In this document: piece after piece, positions 1 to 8,471 of the stretch
How the letters are laid out: every line of letters starts with the position of its first letter
Numbering within the stretch: position 1 is the first letter of the stretch
Assembly (NCBI RefSeq): GCF_025642155.1
Contig: NZ_CP106798.1
Location: forward strand, 5,394,001 to 5,458,000
From: Streptomyces sp. HUAS 15-9
GTDB lineage: Bacteria; Actinomycetota; Actinomycetes; Streptomycetales; Streptomycetaceae
DNA length: 64,000 bases
Direction: 5' to 3'
Translations under genes and position numbers: made by a program
The notes under the pieces: model-generated
Databases searched by the model: none
Seen by the model: only the letters and a program-made list of their open reading frames with translations
Told to the model about the DNA's origin: nothing

Positions 1-64
1 CCGACTGGTCATCGGCCGTCGCACTGAGCCGGGGTTCCCCCCGTACCTACGGCTCGTGCACCTG

Positions 65-101
65 GCGCGGGCGGGACACGTTCCCCCGGTCCCGCCCGCG
101 C
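65..101 (-). terminator. Hairpin terminator of the L,D-transpeptidase gene
   Basis: A perfect 13-bp inverted repeat (65-77 with 89-101) encloses an 11-nt loop, 36 bases past the stop codon of the leftward transpeptidase gene. There is no long T tract, as is usual for GC-rich actinobacterial terminators. The rest of bases 1-136 shows no gene. Confidence 0.65.
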
Positions 102-136
102 CCCAAATTCTCTCCGGTCTCGGAATCTCCCCGGTC

Positions 137-958
137 TCACCAGTAGACGACGACCTTGTCGCCGGTCCGGACCTGCGCGAAGAGCTGCGAGATCGCCGCC
201 TCGTCCCGCACATTGACACAGCCGTGCGAGCCGCCCGCGTAACCGCGCGCCGCGAAGTCGTACGAGAAGTGCACCGCCTGGCCGCCGCTGAAGAACATCG
301 CGTACGGCATGGGGGAGTGATAGAGCGTCGACACATGGTGGCGCGACTTCCAGTAGATGCTGAACACACCCTCCCGGGTCGGGGTGTACTGCGCGCCGAA
401 CCGCACCGACATGGTCGACACCGTCCGGCCGTCCACCATCCAGCGCAATGTCCGGCTCGTCTTGCTGATGCAGAGCACCCGTCCGGTCAGACAGCGCGGA
501 TCGGGCGCGGCGGCCGGCTGACCGCCCATCAGATACAGCTCCCAGGTGCCCGGCTCGTGCGTCATCCGCAGCAGCCGCTGCCAGGTGACGATGTCGGTCT
601 TCCCGGTCCGCGGCAGCCCGCGCTTGCCCTGGAAGCCGCTGACCGCCTTCTGGGTCAGATCGTCGTACGTCCCCGTCGGCCCGTCGAAGAGCCAGGCCAC
701 CTGGCGCAGGCGGGCCTGCAGTTCACGCACGGCCGTCCCGGAGTCGCCGCGGGACCACAGCACACGGGCGGGCCGGTTCCCGGCGGGCGCCGTGGTGGGG
801 GTGGGACTCGAGCGCGGCGTCGGGTCACCCGGCAACTGGACGTGCACCGGCGAGCGGGGCTTGCCGTCCGCGTCCGGGACCTGCACGGTGCAGCCGCACA
901 GCGCGGCGAGTGCGACGGCCGAGGTGAGTGCGGCGGTTGTTCTTCCGAGGCTCCCCAT
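137..958 (-). CDS. L,D-transpeptidase (YkuD) lipoprotein with peptidoglycan-binding domain
   Basis: Predicted to make 3-3 cross-links in peptidoglycan on the outer face of the membrane. The ATG at 958 is chosen because it directly opens a signal sequence (hydrophobic stretch around residues 8-20, then Cys at 21 and 23), so the protein is probably a lipoprotein. A PG_binding_1-like domain follows (about residues 60-125). A YkuD catalytic domain (about 155-273) carries the SHGCVNV motif with the nucleophilic Cys and the upstream conserved His (QAVHFSYDF). A longer reading frame begins at 1072 but would overlap the divergent mutase gene and put extra residues before the signal peptide. About 273 aa. 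It is divergent from the acyl-CoA mutase gene, with 82 bp between them. Confidence 0.88.
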   Translation of the reverse strand: MGSLGRTTAALTSAVALAALCGCTVQVPDADGKPRSPVHVQLPGDPTPRSSPTPTTAPAGNRPARVLWSRGDSGTAVRELQARLRQVAWLFDGPTGTYDDLTQKAVSGFQGKRGLPRTGKTDIVTWQRLLRMTHEPGTWELYLMGGQPAAAPDPRCLTGRVLCISKTSRTLRWMVDGRTVSTMSVRFGAQYTPTREGVFSIYWKSRHHVSTLYHSPMPYAMFFSGGQAVHFSYDFAARGYAGGSHGCVNVRDEAAISQLFAQVRTGDKVVVYW

Positions 959-1040
959 GCCGGAAATGCTTCCCAACGTGACCGCCGACGAACAACGGGG
1001 CATCGTAAGGAGTGACGAACGTAATGCGGAGGCACACACC

Positions 1041-2621
1041 ATGGCCCGTGAGTCGGAGTCCGGACTGCCCATCGAACCCGTCTACGGCCCGCGGGACCTC
1101 GCGGGCCGCGACCCCGCCGAGACCCTGGGCGAGCCGGGTGCGTACCCCTTCACCCGCGGCGTGTACCCCACGATGTACACGGGCCGCCCCTGGACCATGC
1201 GGCAGTACGCGGGCTTCGGCACGGCGACCGAGTCCAACGCTCGCTACAAGCAGCTGATCGCGCACGGCACGACCGGTCTGTCCGTCGCCTTCGACCTGCC
1301 CACCCAGATGGGCCACGACTCGGACGCGCCGCTCGCCCACGGCGAGGTGGGCAAGGTCGGTGTGGCCATCGACTCCATCGACGACATGCGGGTGCTGTTC
1401 GGCGGAATCCCGCTGGACAAGGTGTCGACGTCCATGACGATCAACGCCCCGGCCGCGCTGCTGCTGCTCCTGTACCAGCTGGTGGCGGAGGAGCAGGGCG
1501 TGCCGGCGGACCGGCTCACGGGCACCATCCAGAACGACGTCCTGAAGGAGTACATCGCGCGCGGGACGTACATCTTCCCGCCCAAGCCGTCCCTGCGGCT
1601 GATCGCGGACATCTTCAAGTACTGCCGGGCCGAGATCCCGAAGTGGAACACGATCTCGATCTCCGGTTACCACATGGCGGAAGCCGGCGCGTCCCCCGCG
1701 CAGGAGATCGCCTTCACGCTCGCCGACGGCATCGAATACGTCCGTACGGCGGTATCGGCGGGCATGGACGTCGACGACTTCGCGCCCCGGCTGTCGTTCT
1801 TCTTCGTCGCCCGGACGACGATCCTGGAGGAGGTCGCCAAGTTCCGCGCGGCCCGCCGGATCTGGGCGCGGGTGATGCGGGAGGAGTTCGGCGCGAAGGA
1901 CCCGAAGTCCTGGATGCTGCGCTTCCACACCCAGACGGCGGGCGTCCAGCTCACGGCCCAGCAGCCCGAGGTGAACCTGGTGCGGGTGGCGGTCCAGGCC
2001 CTGGCCGCGGTGCTCGGCGGCACCCAGTCCCTGCACACCAACTCCTTCGACGAGGCGATCGCGCTGCCCACGGACAAGAGCGCGCGACTGGCCCTGCGCA
2101 CGCAGCAGGTCCTGGCCCACGAGACGGATGTGACCGCGACGGTGGACCCGTTCGCCGGTTCGTACGCCGTCGAGCGGATGACGGACGACGTGGAGGCGGC
2201 GGCGCTCGACCTGATGCGCAGGGTCGAGGACCTCGGCGGCGCGGTCGCGGCGATCGAGCGCGGCTTCCAGAAGGAGGAGATCGAGCGCAACGCGTACCGC
2301 ATCGCCCAGGAGACGGACGCGGGCGAACGGGTCGTGGTCGGCGTCAACCGCTTCCAGCTGCACGAGGAGGAGCCCTACGAACCCCTCCGCGTGGACCCCG
2401 CGATCGAGGCCCAGCAGGCGGACCGGCTGGCGAGGCTGCGCGCCGAACGGGACCAGACAGCCGTGGACGCGGCACTGGTGGCCCTGAAGAAGGCGGCCGA
2501 GGGCGAGGACAACGTCCTGTACCCGATGAGGGCGGCGCTACGGGCGCGGGCGACAGTGGGCGAGGTGTGCAACGCGCTGCGGGAGGTCTGGGGGGCGTAC
2601 GTGCCGTCGGACGCGTTCTGA
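1041..2621 (+). CDS. Acyl-CoA mutase large subunit (methylmalonyl-CoA mutase type, no B12 domain)
   Basis: Adenosylcobalamin-dependent carbon-skeleton mutase, catalytic TIM-barrel part only (526 aa). It has no C-terminal cobalamin-binding domain (no DxHxxG), so it needs a separate small B12-binding subunit, as isobutyryl-CoA mutase does; none is encoded here. Two positions that separate methylmalonyl-CoA from isobutyryl-CoA mutases in the family read Tyr56 (RQYAGFG) and Arg174 (KEYIARGTY). These are the methylmalonyl-type residues; isobutyryl enzymes have Phe and Gln. The substrate inference is therefore methylmalonyl-CoA/succinyl-CoA, but related mutases of unknown substrate exist. The ATG at 1041 is preceded by GCGGAGG. 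A longer frame upstream to 546 overlaps the transpeptidase gene and is not believed. Confidence 0.88.
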   Translation: MARESESGLPIEPVYGPRDLAGRDPAETLGEPGAYPFTRGVYPTMYTGRPWTMRQYAGFGTATESNARYKQLIAHGTTGLSVAFDLPTQMGHDSDAPLAHGEVGKVGVAIDSIDDMRVLFGGIPLDKVSTSMTINAPAALLLLLYQLVAEEQGVPADRLTGTIQNDVLKEYIARGTYIFPPKPSLRLIADIFKYCRAEIPKWNTISISGYHMAEAGASPAQEIAFTLADGIEYVRTAVSAGMDVDDFAPRLSFFFVARTTILEEVAKFRAARRIWARVMREEFGAKDPKSWMLRFHTQTAGVQLTAQQPEVNLVRVAVQALAAVLGGTQSLHTNSFDEAIALPTDKSARLALRTQQVLAHETDVTATVDPFAGSYAVERMTDDVEAAALDLMRRVEDLGGAVAAIERGFQKEEIERNAYRIAQETDAGERVVVGVNRFQLHEEEPYEPLRVDPAIEAQQADRLARLRAERDQTAVDAALVALKKAAEGEDNVLYPMRAALRARATVGEVCNALREVWGAYVPSDAF

Positions 2622-2712
2622 GGCTGGATGATTCGTCCGTATGGGTGATCAGGGGCAGAAACCGCACGCCCCCGGTTAGGCTCATGGAGGGTGTTCCCGG
2701 AAGGAGGGTGCC

Positions 2713-3294
2713 GTGGCTGTGATGCTGCACGAGTCGTCGCTTGCCGATGCTGCCGACCGGCTCTGGGAGGAGCTGCCCGGGCACCGGGTGGAGATCCTCA
2801 ACGGGAGCATTGTTGTGACACCGCCGCCGGATGGGCCGCATCAGGAGACGCTGACCTGGCTCGTCGAGGAGTTCATGAAGGTCAGAGCCAGGCAGGCGGG
2901 GATCAAGTACATCCTGGGCATCGGTTTGTGGCTGCCGACCGGCCCGGACGACTACGCGGTGCCGGACTTCTCCATCGTCGACGCTGACTACAAGGACGCA
3001 CACGTCGAGAAGAACTGTTACTCGCCGCATGTCTTTCGTCTGGTGCTGGAGGTGACCTCCTCCAACTGGACAAACGACACGGCCACGAAGGTCGATGTCT
3101 ATGCTCGGGCCAACGTTCCTGCCTACCTGATCGCCGATCGCAGACATGACGAGGTACTGCTCTACACGGATCCGGTCGACGGGAAATACCCCGACCCCGT
3201 TCGCTTCAAGCGAGGCCAGACCGTCCCCGTCCCGGAGTCCGTCGGCATCACCCTCGACCTCTCCGTGGACACCCTCCTCGACGGCGACGACTGA
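2713..3294 (+). CDS. Uma2 family (DUF820) protein, restriction-endonuclease-like fold
   Basis: A 193-aa protein of the Uma2/DUF820 family, a PD-(D/E)XK-like fold that is abundant in Streptomyces and has no firmly established role. Family features visible: an N-terminal EILNG segment, PDFSIVDAD around residue 92, the acidic EVTSSNW motif around residue 115, and YLIAD near residue 138. The GTG start at 2713 is supported by AAGGAGGG just upstream (2701-2708). A TAGGCT hexamer (2677-2682) could be its -10 box. It stands alone between the mutase and a convergent acyltransferase. A second Uma2 gene lies at 30057-30641. The function cannot be deduced from the neighbours. Confidence 0.82.
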   Translation: MAVMLHESSLADAADRLWEELPGHRVEILNGSIVVTPPPDGPHQETLTWLVEEFMKVRARQAGIKYILGIGLWLPTGPDDYAVPDFSIVDADYKDAHVEKNCYSPHVFRLVLEVTSSNWTNDTATKVDVYARANVPAYLIADRRHDEVLLYTDPVDGKYPDPVRFKRGQTVPVPESVGITLDLSVDTLLDGDD

Positions 3295-3335
3295 CCGTCC
3301 CGCCCCGCGAACCCCGGAATCGGAGTGTCGTACGA

Positions 3336-4487
3336 CTACGGCCGCGGCTTCGACAGCGCCGTACGCAGCTTCGGCGTGAAGCGCTCCTCCACGAACCGGT
3401 TCAACAGCCAGGCCAGCAGCAGCATGGAGCAGACCGTCAGCAGCAGGGTGCCGTACGACGGGATGCCGAGACGTCGGTGCAGGACCTCGATGACGACCCA
3501 GCCGAGGTGCTCGTGGACCAGGTAGAACGGGTAGGTGAGGGCGCCTGCCACCGTCAGCCAGCGCCAGTTGGCCCAGTTCAGCCAGCCCAGCGCGATCGCG
3601 GTGACGGCAAGGAACCCGAAGGTGACGACGAGCACGATGCCCAAGGAGCCGCGGTAGGAGAAGGCGTGCACGCTTTCCGGGTGCCACAGCCGCGTGACCG
3701 CGTAGTGCTGGCCGATCAGCCAGCTCACCGCGACGATGCCCCAGGCGTAGGCGTCGCGCCGGTTCCGGTGGACGAGATAGAGACCGACACCGCCGATGAA
3801 GTAGGGCGCGTACTCGGGCATCAGCACGATGTCGAGAAGCGGCTGCCGGGCACCCTGGGCGATGGCCGCCGCGAGCGTCCAGCCGGCGCAGAACATGATC
3901 ACCCGGCGGCGGTTCGCGCCCGGCAGCACGACGCACAGGGCGAACAGGGCGTAGAAGCGGACCTCGGCCCACAGCGTCCAGCACACGCCCAGCACCCGGT
4001 CGACGCCCAGCGGCTGCTGGAGCATCGTCAGGTTCACCAGGAAGTCACTCGGCGACACCGCCTTGTACGCCACCACAGGCAGCGCGAACACCGCCGTGAC
4101 GATGATGATCGCCGCCCAGTAGGCGGGCAGCAGCCGGGAGGCGCGCGAGGCGAAGAACGACCGCAGCGGCCGGCCCCAGCCGCTCATGCAGATGACGAAG
4201 CCGCTGATCACGAAGAACACCTGCACGCCCAGGCAGCCGTAGGCGAACAGCTGGTGGAGCGCCGGGAACTGATGCCTCGGTGATGTGCCCCAGGCGTGCG
4301 CGACCTCGCCGTCCCGGCCGCCGTAGTGGTACGCCGCCACCATCAGCGCCGCGATCAGGCGCAGTCCGTCCAGGGCACGCAGCCGGGTCTCGCGGGGCTT
4401 GGCCTGCTTGGTGGACGGCTCCGGCGCCCCAGGACGTATCACCGTGCCCGCGGGGGTTTCCCGGGTGTCCGTGGGCGTGTCGATCAC
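3336..4487 (-). CDS. Acyltransferase 3 family integral membrane protein
   Basis: A multi-pass membrane O-acyltransferase of the OafA/acyltransferase-3 family (383 aa), which transfers acyl groups to extracellular sugars or lipids. The N-terminal signature RALDGLRLIAALMV is followed by the conserved His (AAYHYGG) and VFFVISGFVI. About ten hydrophobic segments follow. The GTG at 4487 is preferred because GAGGGGAA sits 6 bases upstream. A TTG at 4520 in the same frame would add 11 residues and has no ribosome site. It lies next to the glycopolymer cluster on the same strand, 163 bp downstream of the polysialyltransferase-like gene, so it might acylate that polymer; this is inference only. Confidence 0.85.
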   Translation of the reverse strand: MIDTPTDTRETPAGTVIRPGAPEPSTKQAKPRETRLRALDGLRLIAALMVAAYHYGGRDGEVAHAWGTSPRHQFPALHQLFAYGCLGVQVFFVISGFVICMSGWGRPLRSFFASRASRLLPAYWAAIIIVTAVFALPVVAYKAVSPSDFLVNLTMLQQPLGVDRVLGVCWTLWAEVRFYALFALCVVLPGANRRRVIMFCAGWTLAAAIAQGARQPLLDIVLMPEYAPYFIGGVGLYLVHRNRRDAYAWGIVAVSWLIGQHYAVTRLWHPESVHAFSYRGSLGIVLVVTFGFLAVTAIALGWLNWANWRWLTVAGALTYPFYLVHEHLGWVVIEVLHRRLGIPSYGTLLLTVCSMLLLAWLLNRFVEERFTPKLRTALSKPRP

Positions 4488-4650
4488 AGGATTCCCCTCG
4501 TTGGGACTCGGTTGACCCAAAGGACATTAGTCCGATTAACAGGGGGTTCCTGGCTGCCGGGACGACCGTTCGCCGAGCGGTCGGGATCAGTTCACCCGCG
4601 CGTTGCCTTGGGCGTTCGCGGTGGCCGGCCCGGCGTACCGGCCCCCCGGC

Positions 4651-5985
4651 TCAGCCGCCAACGGCCCGCCTCAGCAAGCGTGCCTGCCGTGCCACCCGGC
4701 GTACCGTGGCGTTGCGCGGGATGAAGGCGAGCTGCGCCGGGACCGCGCCGGGCAGCGCGAGCGACGTCAGACGTCTGCGCTTGAAGTAACGCCAGGTGTG
4801 CGGGTTCAGATGCCTGCTCAGATACTGCTCGGCCGCCGGGCGGAGGTCGGGGTAGATCTTCGGCTGCATCGCGTAGGCGACGGCCCGCACGAGCTCGCCC
4901 AGACGGGTCCCGTCCATGCCGGGGCTCTGGCCGGTGACGGCCTCGCGGTCCGACAGCTCGGGCAGCAGCGCGTCCACGATCGTCACCGGCACGCGGTTGC
5001 TGTTCTCGTACGGCGTCAGGCGGTCCAGCAGCGTGTCCGTGCCGACCCGGGCGACCGGAAGGCCGTAGAGCGCCGAGGCGGTGAGCAGGGCGGTGGAGAA
5101 GCAGCCGACGACCAGCGCGGGACGCATCCGCTGGTACAGCACCTCGGCGAGGACCGGCGTGTCGAGCACGACCAGGTCGGCGCCGAGCTTCTCCGCCTCC
5201 CTCTCCAGGGCGCGCGACCAGCGGGCCGGGGCGGAGGGGTGCGGCTTGAAGACGACCCGCGTGTGGCCGAGCCGGACCGCGCCCTTCAGCATCCGCACAT
5301 GGAGGTTCTCCTCCTCCTCGGGGGTGAGGATGCCGAGCGCGGAGAGGTACTGGCCGAGCAGCAGGGCCGGTTCCTCGGCCGCCGGCAGCTCGTCCCCGGT
5401 GTCGACGAGCTCGGCCAGCACCTTCACGAAGGCGTCCGTCCGCACGATCTCCGGCTCGACGCCGAACTCGGTGAGCAGGACCGGCTTGAGGCCCGGGACC
5501 AGGTCCAGGTGCAGCAGACGGTCGATGCGCGTGCCGACCAGCGGGTCGATCTTGTTTCGCGTGGGGCCGTAGCTCATCAGACCGTCGGCGTAGACGGTCA
5601 CCGGGGCGCCGACGAAGATCTGGCAGAAGCCGAGGGCCGGGTTGACCTGGATCGACTCCACGATCAGCTCGATGTCGTCGTCGCCCAGGTCCCACAGCAG
5701 CCGCAGATGCCGCTCCCACAGCGGCGCGTCGTCCGGGCGCGGGGCCCAACCGCCCGGATGGAAGGGGGAGATGGTCTCGTTCCACGACAGCACGTCGTCG
5801 AAGCGACCGCGCAGCCGCTCGAAGCCCGGCATCTCGTCCGGGCCCGGCGTCGTCTCGGGTGTCGCCGCGTTGTTGCAGACCAGCAGGATGCGCCGGTCGG
5901 CGGGGCGGAAGCAGCCGGAGTCGAGGGCGGCGGCGAGCGTGGCGGTGCCGTAGAGCGTCGACGCCAGGAAGATCTGGGTGGTCAC
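4651..5985 (-). CDS. Polysialyltransferase-family glycosyltransferase
   Basis: A 444-aa protein resembling the alpha-2,8-polysialyltransferase family (PF07388-like). It would polymerise a CMP-activated nonulosonic acid into a cell-wall glycopolymer. Visible family features are MTTQIFLASTLYGTATLAAAL at the N-terminus (strand and helix of the first GT-B Rossmann domain), VVFKPHPSAP around the middle (donor-binding HP motif), and VVGCFSTALLTASALYG (the S/T-rich motif). The GTG at 5985 overlaps the TGA of the GT2 gene by four bases (5982-5985), so the two are translationally coupled. In S. coelicolor a syntenic locus has been linked to a Kdn-containing teichulosonic acid; I take the same role here by context. 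Confidence 0.78.
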   Translation of the reverse strand: MTTQIFLASTLYGTATLAAALDSGCFRPADRRILLVCNNAATPETTPGPDEMPGFERLRGRFDDVLSWNETISPFHPGGWAPRPDDAPLWERHLRLLWDLGDDDIELIVESIQVNPALGFCQIFVGAPVTVYADGLMSYGPTRNKIDPLVGTRIDRLLHLDLVPGLKPVLLTEFGVEPEIVRTDAFVKVLAELVDTGDELPAAEEPALLLGQYLSALGILTPEEEENLHVRMLKGAVRLGHTRVVFKPHPSAPARWSRALEREAEKLGADLVVLDTPVLAEVLYQRMRPALVVGCFSTALLTASALYGLPVARVGTDTLLDRLTPYENSNRVPVTIVDALLPELSDREAVTGQSPGMDGTRLGELVRAVAYAMQPKIYPDLRPAAEQYLSRHLNPHTWRYFKRRRLTSLALPGAVPAQLAFIPRNATVRRVARQARLLRRAVGG

Positions 5986-6959
5986 GCGGCGACCCCCGCG
6001 CCGGCGGGACGGCGGCGCAGCCGGCGCAGCTTGGTCGCGCGCTGGATGTCCATGGAATCGAGTGCTTCGTCCAGCACGTCCTGCGGCATGCGCCGCAGGG
6101 CGATCGCGCTCATCGACTTCAGTTTCCGTGCCACCGCCGGTTCGAACCTTTCGATGGAACCCAGATGATGGGAAATGATGGCGCAATATGTGCGCACGGC
6201 CTTGGGGAGAAGTTCACGCGCGTCACGGTCCTGCGCGGTTTCCTCGATGACCTGGTCGAATGCCCGGATGAAATCCAGTTGTCGCACGTCCCCGATCTGC
6301 GTGAGCGAAGAGGCGACACCGCGCCGATAATAGACACCTAGCAGGCTCACCGCGGCGAAGGAATCCGCCTCCCGGTGCAGCTTCCAGATCCACGGCCGGT
6401 CCTCGGCGGTGCGCAGTCCGTCTGTGAAGTGCAGCACACCCTTGTCGACCAGTCGGCGGTGATAGGCGCCCGCCCATGCGTAGGCGTAGTCGACCGAGGT
6501 GGACCGGTCGGCGGGCAGGATCGCGTCCCGCGGGTTCATCACGACGCCGCGCCGGCCGTGCGGCACGCGGTGGATGGCGCGCGCCCGCCCGGTGCACTGC
6601 ACATGATCGGTGCGCACGAAGTCGCAGCCCAGCTCCTCCATGGCGGCGACCAGCCGGGGGTAGTAGCCCGGGGCGAGCCAGTCGTCGCCGTCCAGGAACG
6701 TCAGGTACTCGCCGCGCGCCTTGTCGATCCCGGTGTTCCGCGCGGTGGCCAGTCCTCCGTTCTTCTCATGTCTGACATAGACCGCGCCCGGCAGCTCGCG
6801 CTTCGCGCGCGCGAGGATGTCCGGGGTCTCGTCGCGCGAGCAGTCGTCGACGAGAATGAATTCGAAGTCCTCACGCGCGTTCGCACGCAGGCTCTTCAAG
6901 GTGTCGGGCGCGTATTGCTGCACGTTGTAGAACGGCACGATGACGGAGAGCTTGACCAC
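5982..6959 (-). CDS. Family 2 glycosyltransferase of the glycopolymer cluster
   Basis: A 325-aa GT-A fold transferase. The N-terminus has the typical SVIVPFYN strand, VDDCSRDETPD (nucleotide-binding acidic motif) around residue 37 and the metal-binding DGDDW motif around residue 88. The C-terminal 100 residues are helical and Arg-rich at the end (LRRLRRRP). It probably adds a linking or branching sugar of the glycopolymer. The GTG at 6959 is the only start directly before the first strand of the domain; no clear ribosome site is visible. A longer frame to 8318 runs antisense through the divergent gene and is discarded. It forms an operon with the polysialyltransferase-like gene and is divergent from the gene at 7158. 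Confidence 0.85.
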   Translation of the reverse strand: MVKLSVIVPFYNVQQYAPDTLKSLRANAREDFEFILVDDCSRDETPDILARAKRELPGAVYVRHEKNGGLATARNTGIDKARGEYLTFLDGDDWLAPGYYPRLVAAMEELGCDFVRTDHVQCTGRARAIHRVPHGRRGVVMNPRDAILPADRSTSVDYAYAWAGAYHRRLVDKGVLHFTDGLRTAEDRPWIWKLHREADSFAAVSLLGVYYRRGVASSLTQIGDVRQLDFIRAFDQVIEETAQDRDARELLPKAVRTYCAIISHHLGSIERFEPAVARKLKSMSAIALRRMPQDVLDEALDSMDIQRATKLRRLRRRPAGAGVAA

Positions 6960-7107
6960 GCAGATGACGTTAGGCGGCGGCCCGGCATCCGTCTTGACTG
7001 GCAGCTTGATTTTGGGTGAACGGCGTGCGGCGAAGCTGTGAACTGGATTTATTGGGGGCCGGTTCCGGGGCCGATTCGCCATTCGTCGACGCGCTGTTAA
7101 CCCTTTG

Positions 7108-7147
7108 TTGTATTCGGGTTGGGCGGAACCTAGGAATGCCTTCCTAG
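7108..7147 (+). promoter_or_regulatory. Candidate promoter with a 7-bp palindrome over its -10 box
   Basis: TTGTAT (7108-7113) and TAGGAA (7131-7136) are separated by 17 bases and would start transcription about 15 bases before the GTG at 7158. The -10 lies inside a perfect inverted repeat, CTAGGAA-TGCC-TTCCTAG (7130-7147), which could be an operator or a 5' hairpin. The region 6960-7157 is AT-richer than its surroundings and separates the two divergent arms of the glycopolymer cluster. Confidence 0.45.
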
Positions 7148-7157
7148 CGTCTTCGAT

Positions 7158-8471
7158 GTGCCAGCAAGTGCAACGAAGTCCCCGCGGATCGCCGTCCTGG
7201 CGGACTCCGACACCCGGTGGAAATGGGGCGCGCTCACCGCGCAACGCGTCATCCCCGAGGGTGCGGACGTCCGGCTCGACGGATACCTCCTGCGGGGCCG
7301 TGCCACCCCGACCGCCCGCCAGCTGAGGGAAGTCGGCGTCCACGCGGACTCGCTCCGCGAGGTCACCGCCGTCGAGTTCCTGCGTGCGATGCGCGAGGAG
7401 TCGTACGACATCCTCGTCCTCGCCCTCGTCGGCGGCGCCGTACAGGCCATGCTGCACGGGCTGCGGCGGCTCGGGGACGACTCCGGGAAGCGTCCCGTCG
7501 TCGTCACCGGCTATGTCGGCGTCGTCTACGAGAAGCTCGCCGACGGGCTGCTGCTGCGGCACGGCGCGGACCTCGTTCTCGCCAACTCCCGCCAGGACGC
7601 GGACCGCTTCCGGGCCGTGTACGAGGGAGTGGGCGCCGACGCCTCCTCGGTGACCGAGGTCGCCCTGCCGTTCCTCGGCGGGGAGCCCTACACCGGCGAA
7701 CACGACCCGTACACCGTCGTGTTCGCGGCCCAGCCCTCCGTCCCGGACAGCCGCAAGGACCGTACCTACCTGCTGAACCGGCTGATCGAGCACGCCCGCA
7801 CGCACCCCGAGCGCGAGGTGCTGCTGAAGCTGCGCTCCAGGCCGGGCGAGCACACCACGCACATCGAGGAACTGCCCTACCAGAAGCTGGCGCAGGGCAT
7901 GGACCTGCCCGCCAACTTCCGCCTGGTGTACGGGCACATGGGCGAGGTCCTCGACCGTACCGACCTGCTCGTCACGGTCAGCTCCACGGCCGCGCTGGAG
8001 GCGCTGCACCGCCGGATCCCCACCGCGGTCCTCACCGACCTCGGCGTCCGTGAGGTGCTCGGCAACCACCACTTCGTCGGCTCCGGCTGCCTCGCCTCCT
8101 GGGACCAGCTCGACGCCGGACACCGGCCGGCTCCCGACGAGGAGTGGGTCGCCCGGCAGGGCGTCGCCGCCGACGGCTCGTACGGCACCGCGTTCGACGC
8201 GGCACGTGAGCGCATCGCCGGGCTCCTCGGCCGTTCCGGTGGCCTGCCGCCCCTGAACCCCTACTACACGACCGAGACCGCGCCCGGCTATCTGCCGGGG
8301 ATTCTCGCCCGCCACCACCTCGGCCCCGACGGCTCACCGCTGCCCGGGGCGCCCGCCGCCGACAAGGCGCCGGGACCGGTCCGCCAGATCGTGCGCCGTG
8401 CGGCGCGCGGCGCCTACCGCCACGGCGTCCAGCGGGTGGCACCCGTGATCCGACGAATGGGAGAGCTGTGA
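7158..8471 (+). CDS. DUF6716-like putative glycosyltransferase
   Basis: A 437-aa protein of a family found beside Streptomyces nonulosonic-acid genes. It begins with a Rossmann-like strand (RIAVLADSDTRWKWG) and later has a VSSTAALEALHRRIPTAVL segment. That segment resembles the S/T motif of polysialyltransferase-like GT-B enzymes, so a glycosyltransferase role is the best guess. The C-terminal 60 residues are basic (RQIVRRAARGAYRHG), which could hold it at the membrane. The GTG at 7158 is the start with the best N-terminal fit; no strong ribosome site is seen. Its TGA overlaps the GTG of the CMP-sugar synthetase gene (8468-8471). It is the first gene of the rightward biosynthetic operon. Confidence 0.7.
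   Translation: MPASATKSPRIAVLADSDTRWKWGALTAQRVIPEGADVRLDGYLLRGRATPTARQLREVGVHADSLREVTAVEFLRAMREESYDILVLALVGGAVQAMLHGLRRLGDDSGKRPVVVTGYVGVVYEKLADGLLLRHGADLVLANSRQDADRFRAVYEGVGADASSVTEVALPFLGGEPYTGEHDPYTVVFAAQPSVPDSRKDRTYLLNRLIEHARTHPEREVLLKLRSRPGEHTTHIEELPYQKLAQGMDLPANFRLVYGHMGEVLDRTDLLVTVSSTAALEALHRRIPTAVLTDLGVREVLGNHHFVGSGCLASWDQLDAGHRPAPDEEWVARQGVAADGSYGTAFDAARERIAGLLGRSGGLPPLNPYYTTETAPGYLPGILARHHLGPDGSPLPGAPAADKAPGPVRQIVRRAARGAYRHGVQRVAPVIRRMGEL

Noticed and set aside
825..2363. Long leftward open frame (about 512 codons) opposite the acyl-CoA mutase
   Set aside because: It is a shadow frame: its protein is His/Arg/Asp-rich without any motif, while the plus strand encodes a full mutase. 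Similar antisense frames over pccB, accA2, deoA, the ABC genes and sigQ were left out for the same reason.
3336..4520. TTG start at 4520 for the acyltransferase
   Set aside because: No ribosome site, whereas GTG 4487 has GAGGGGAA at proper distance.
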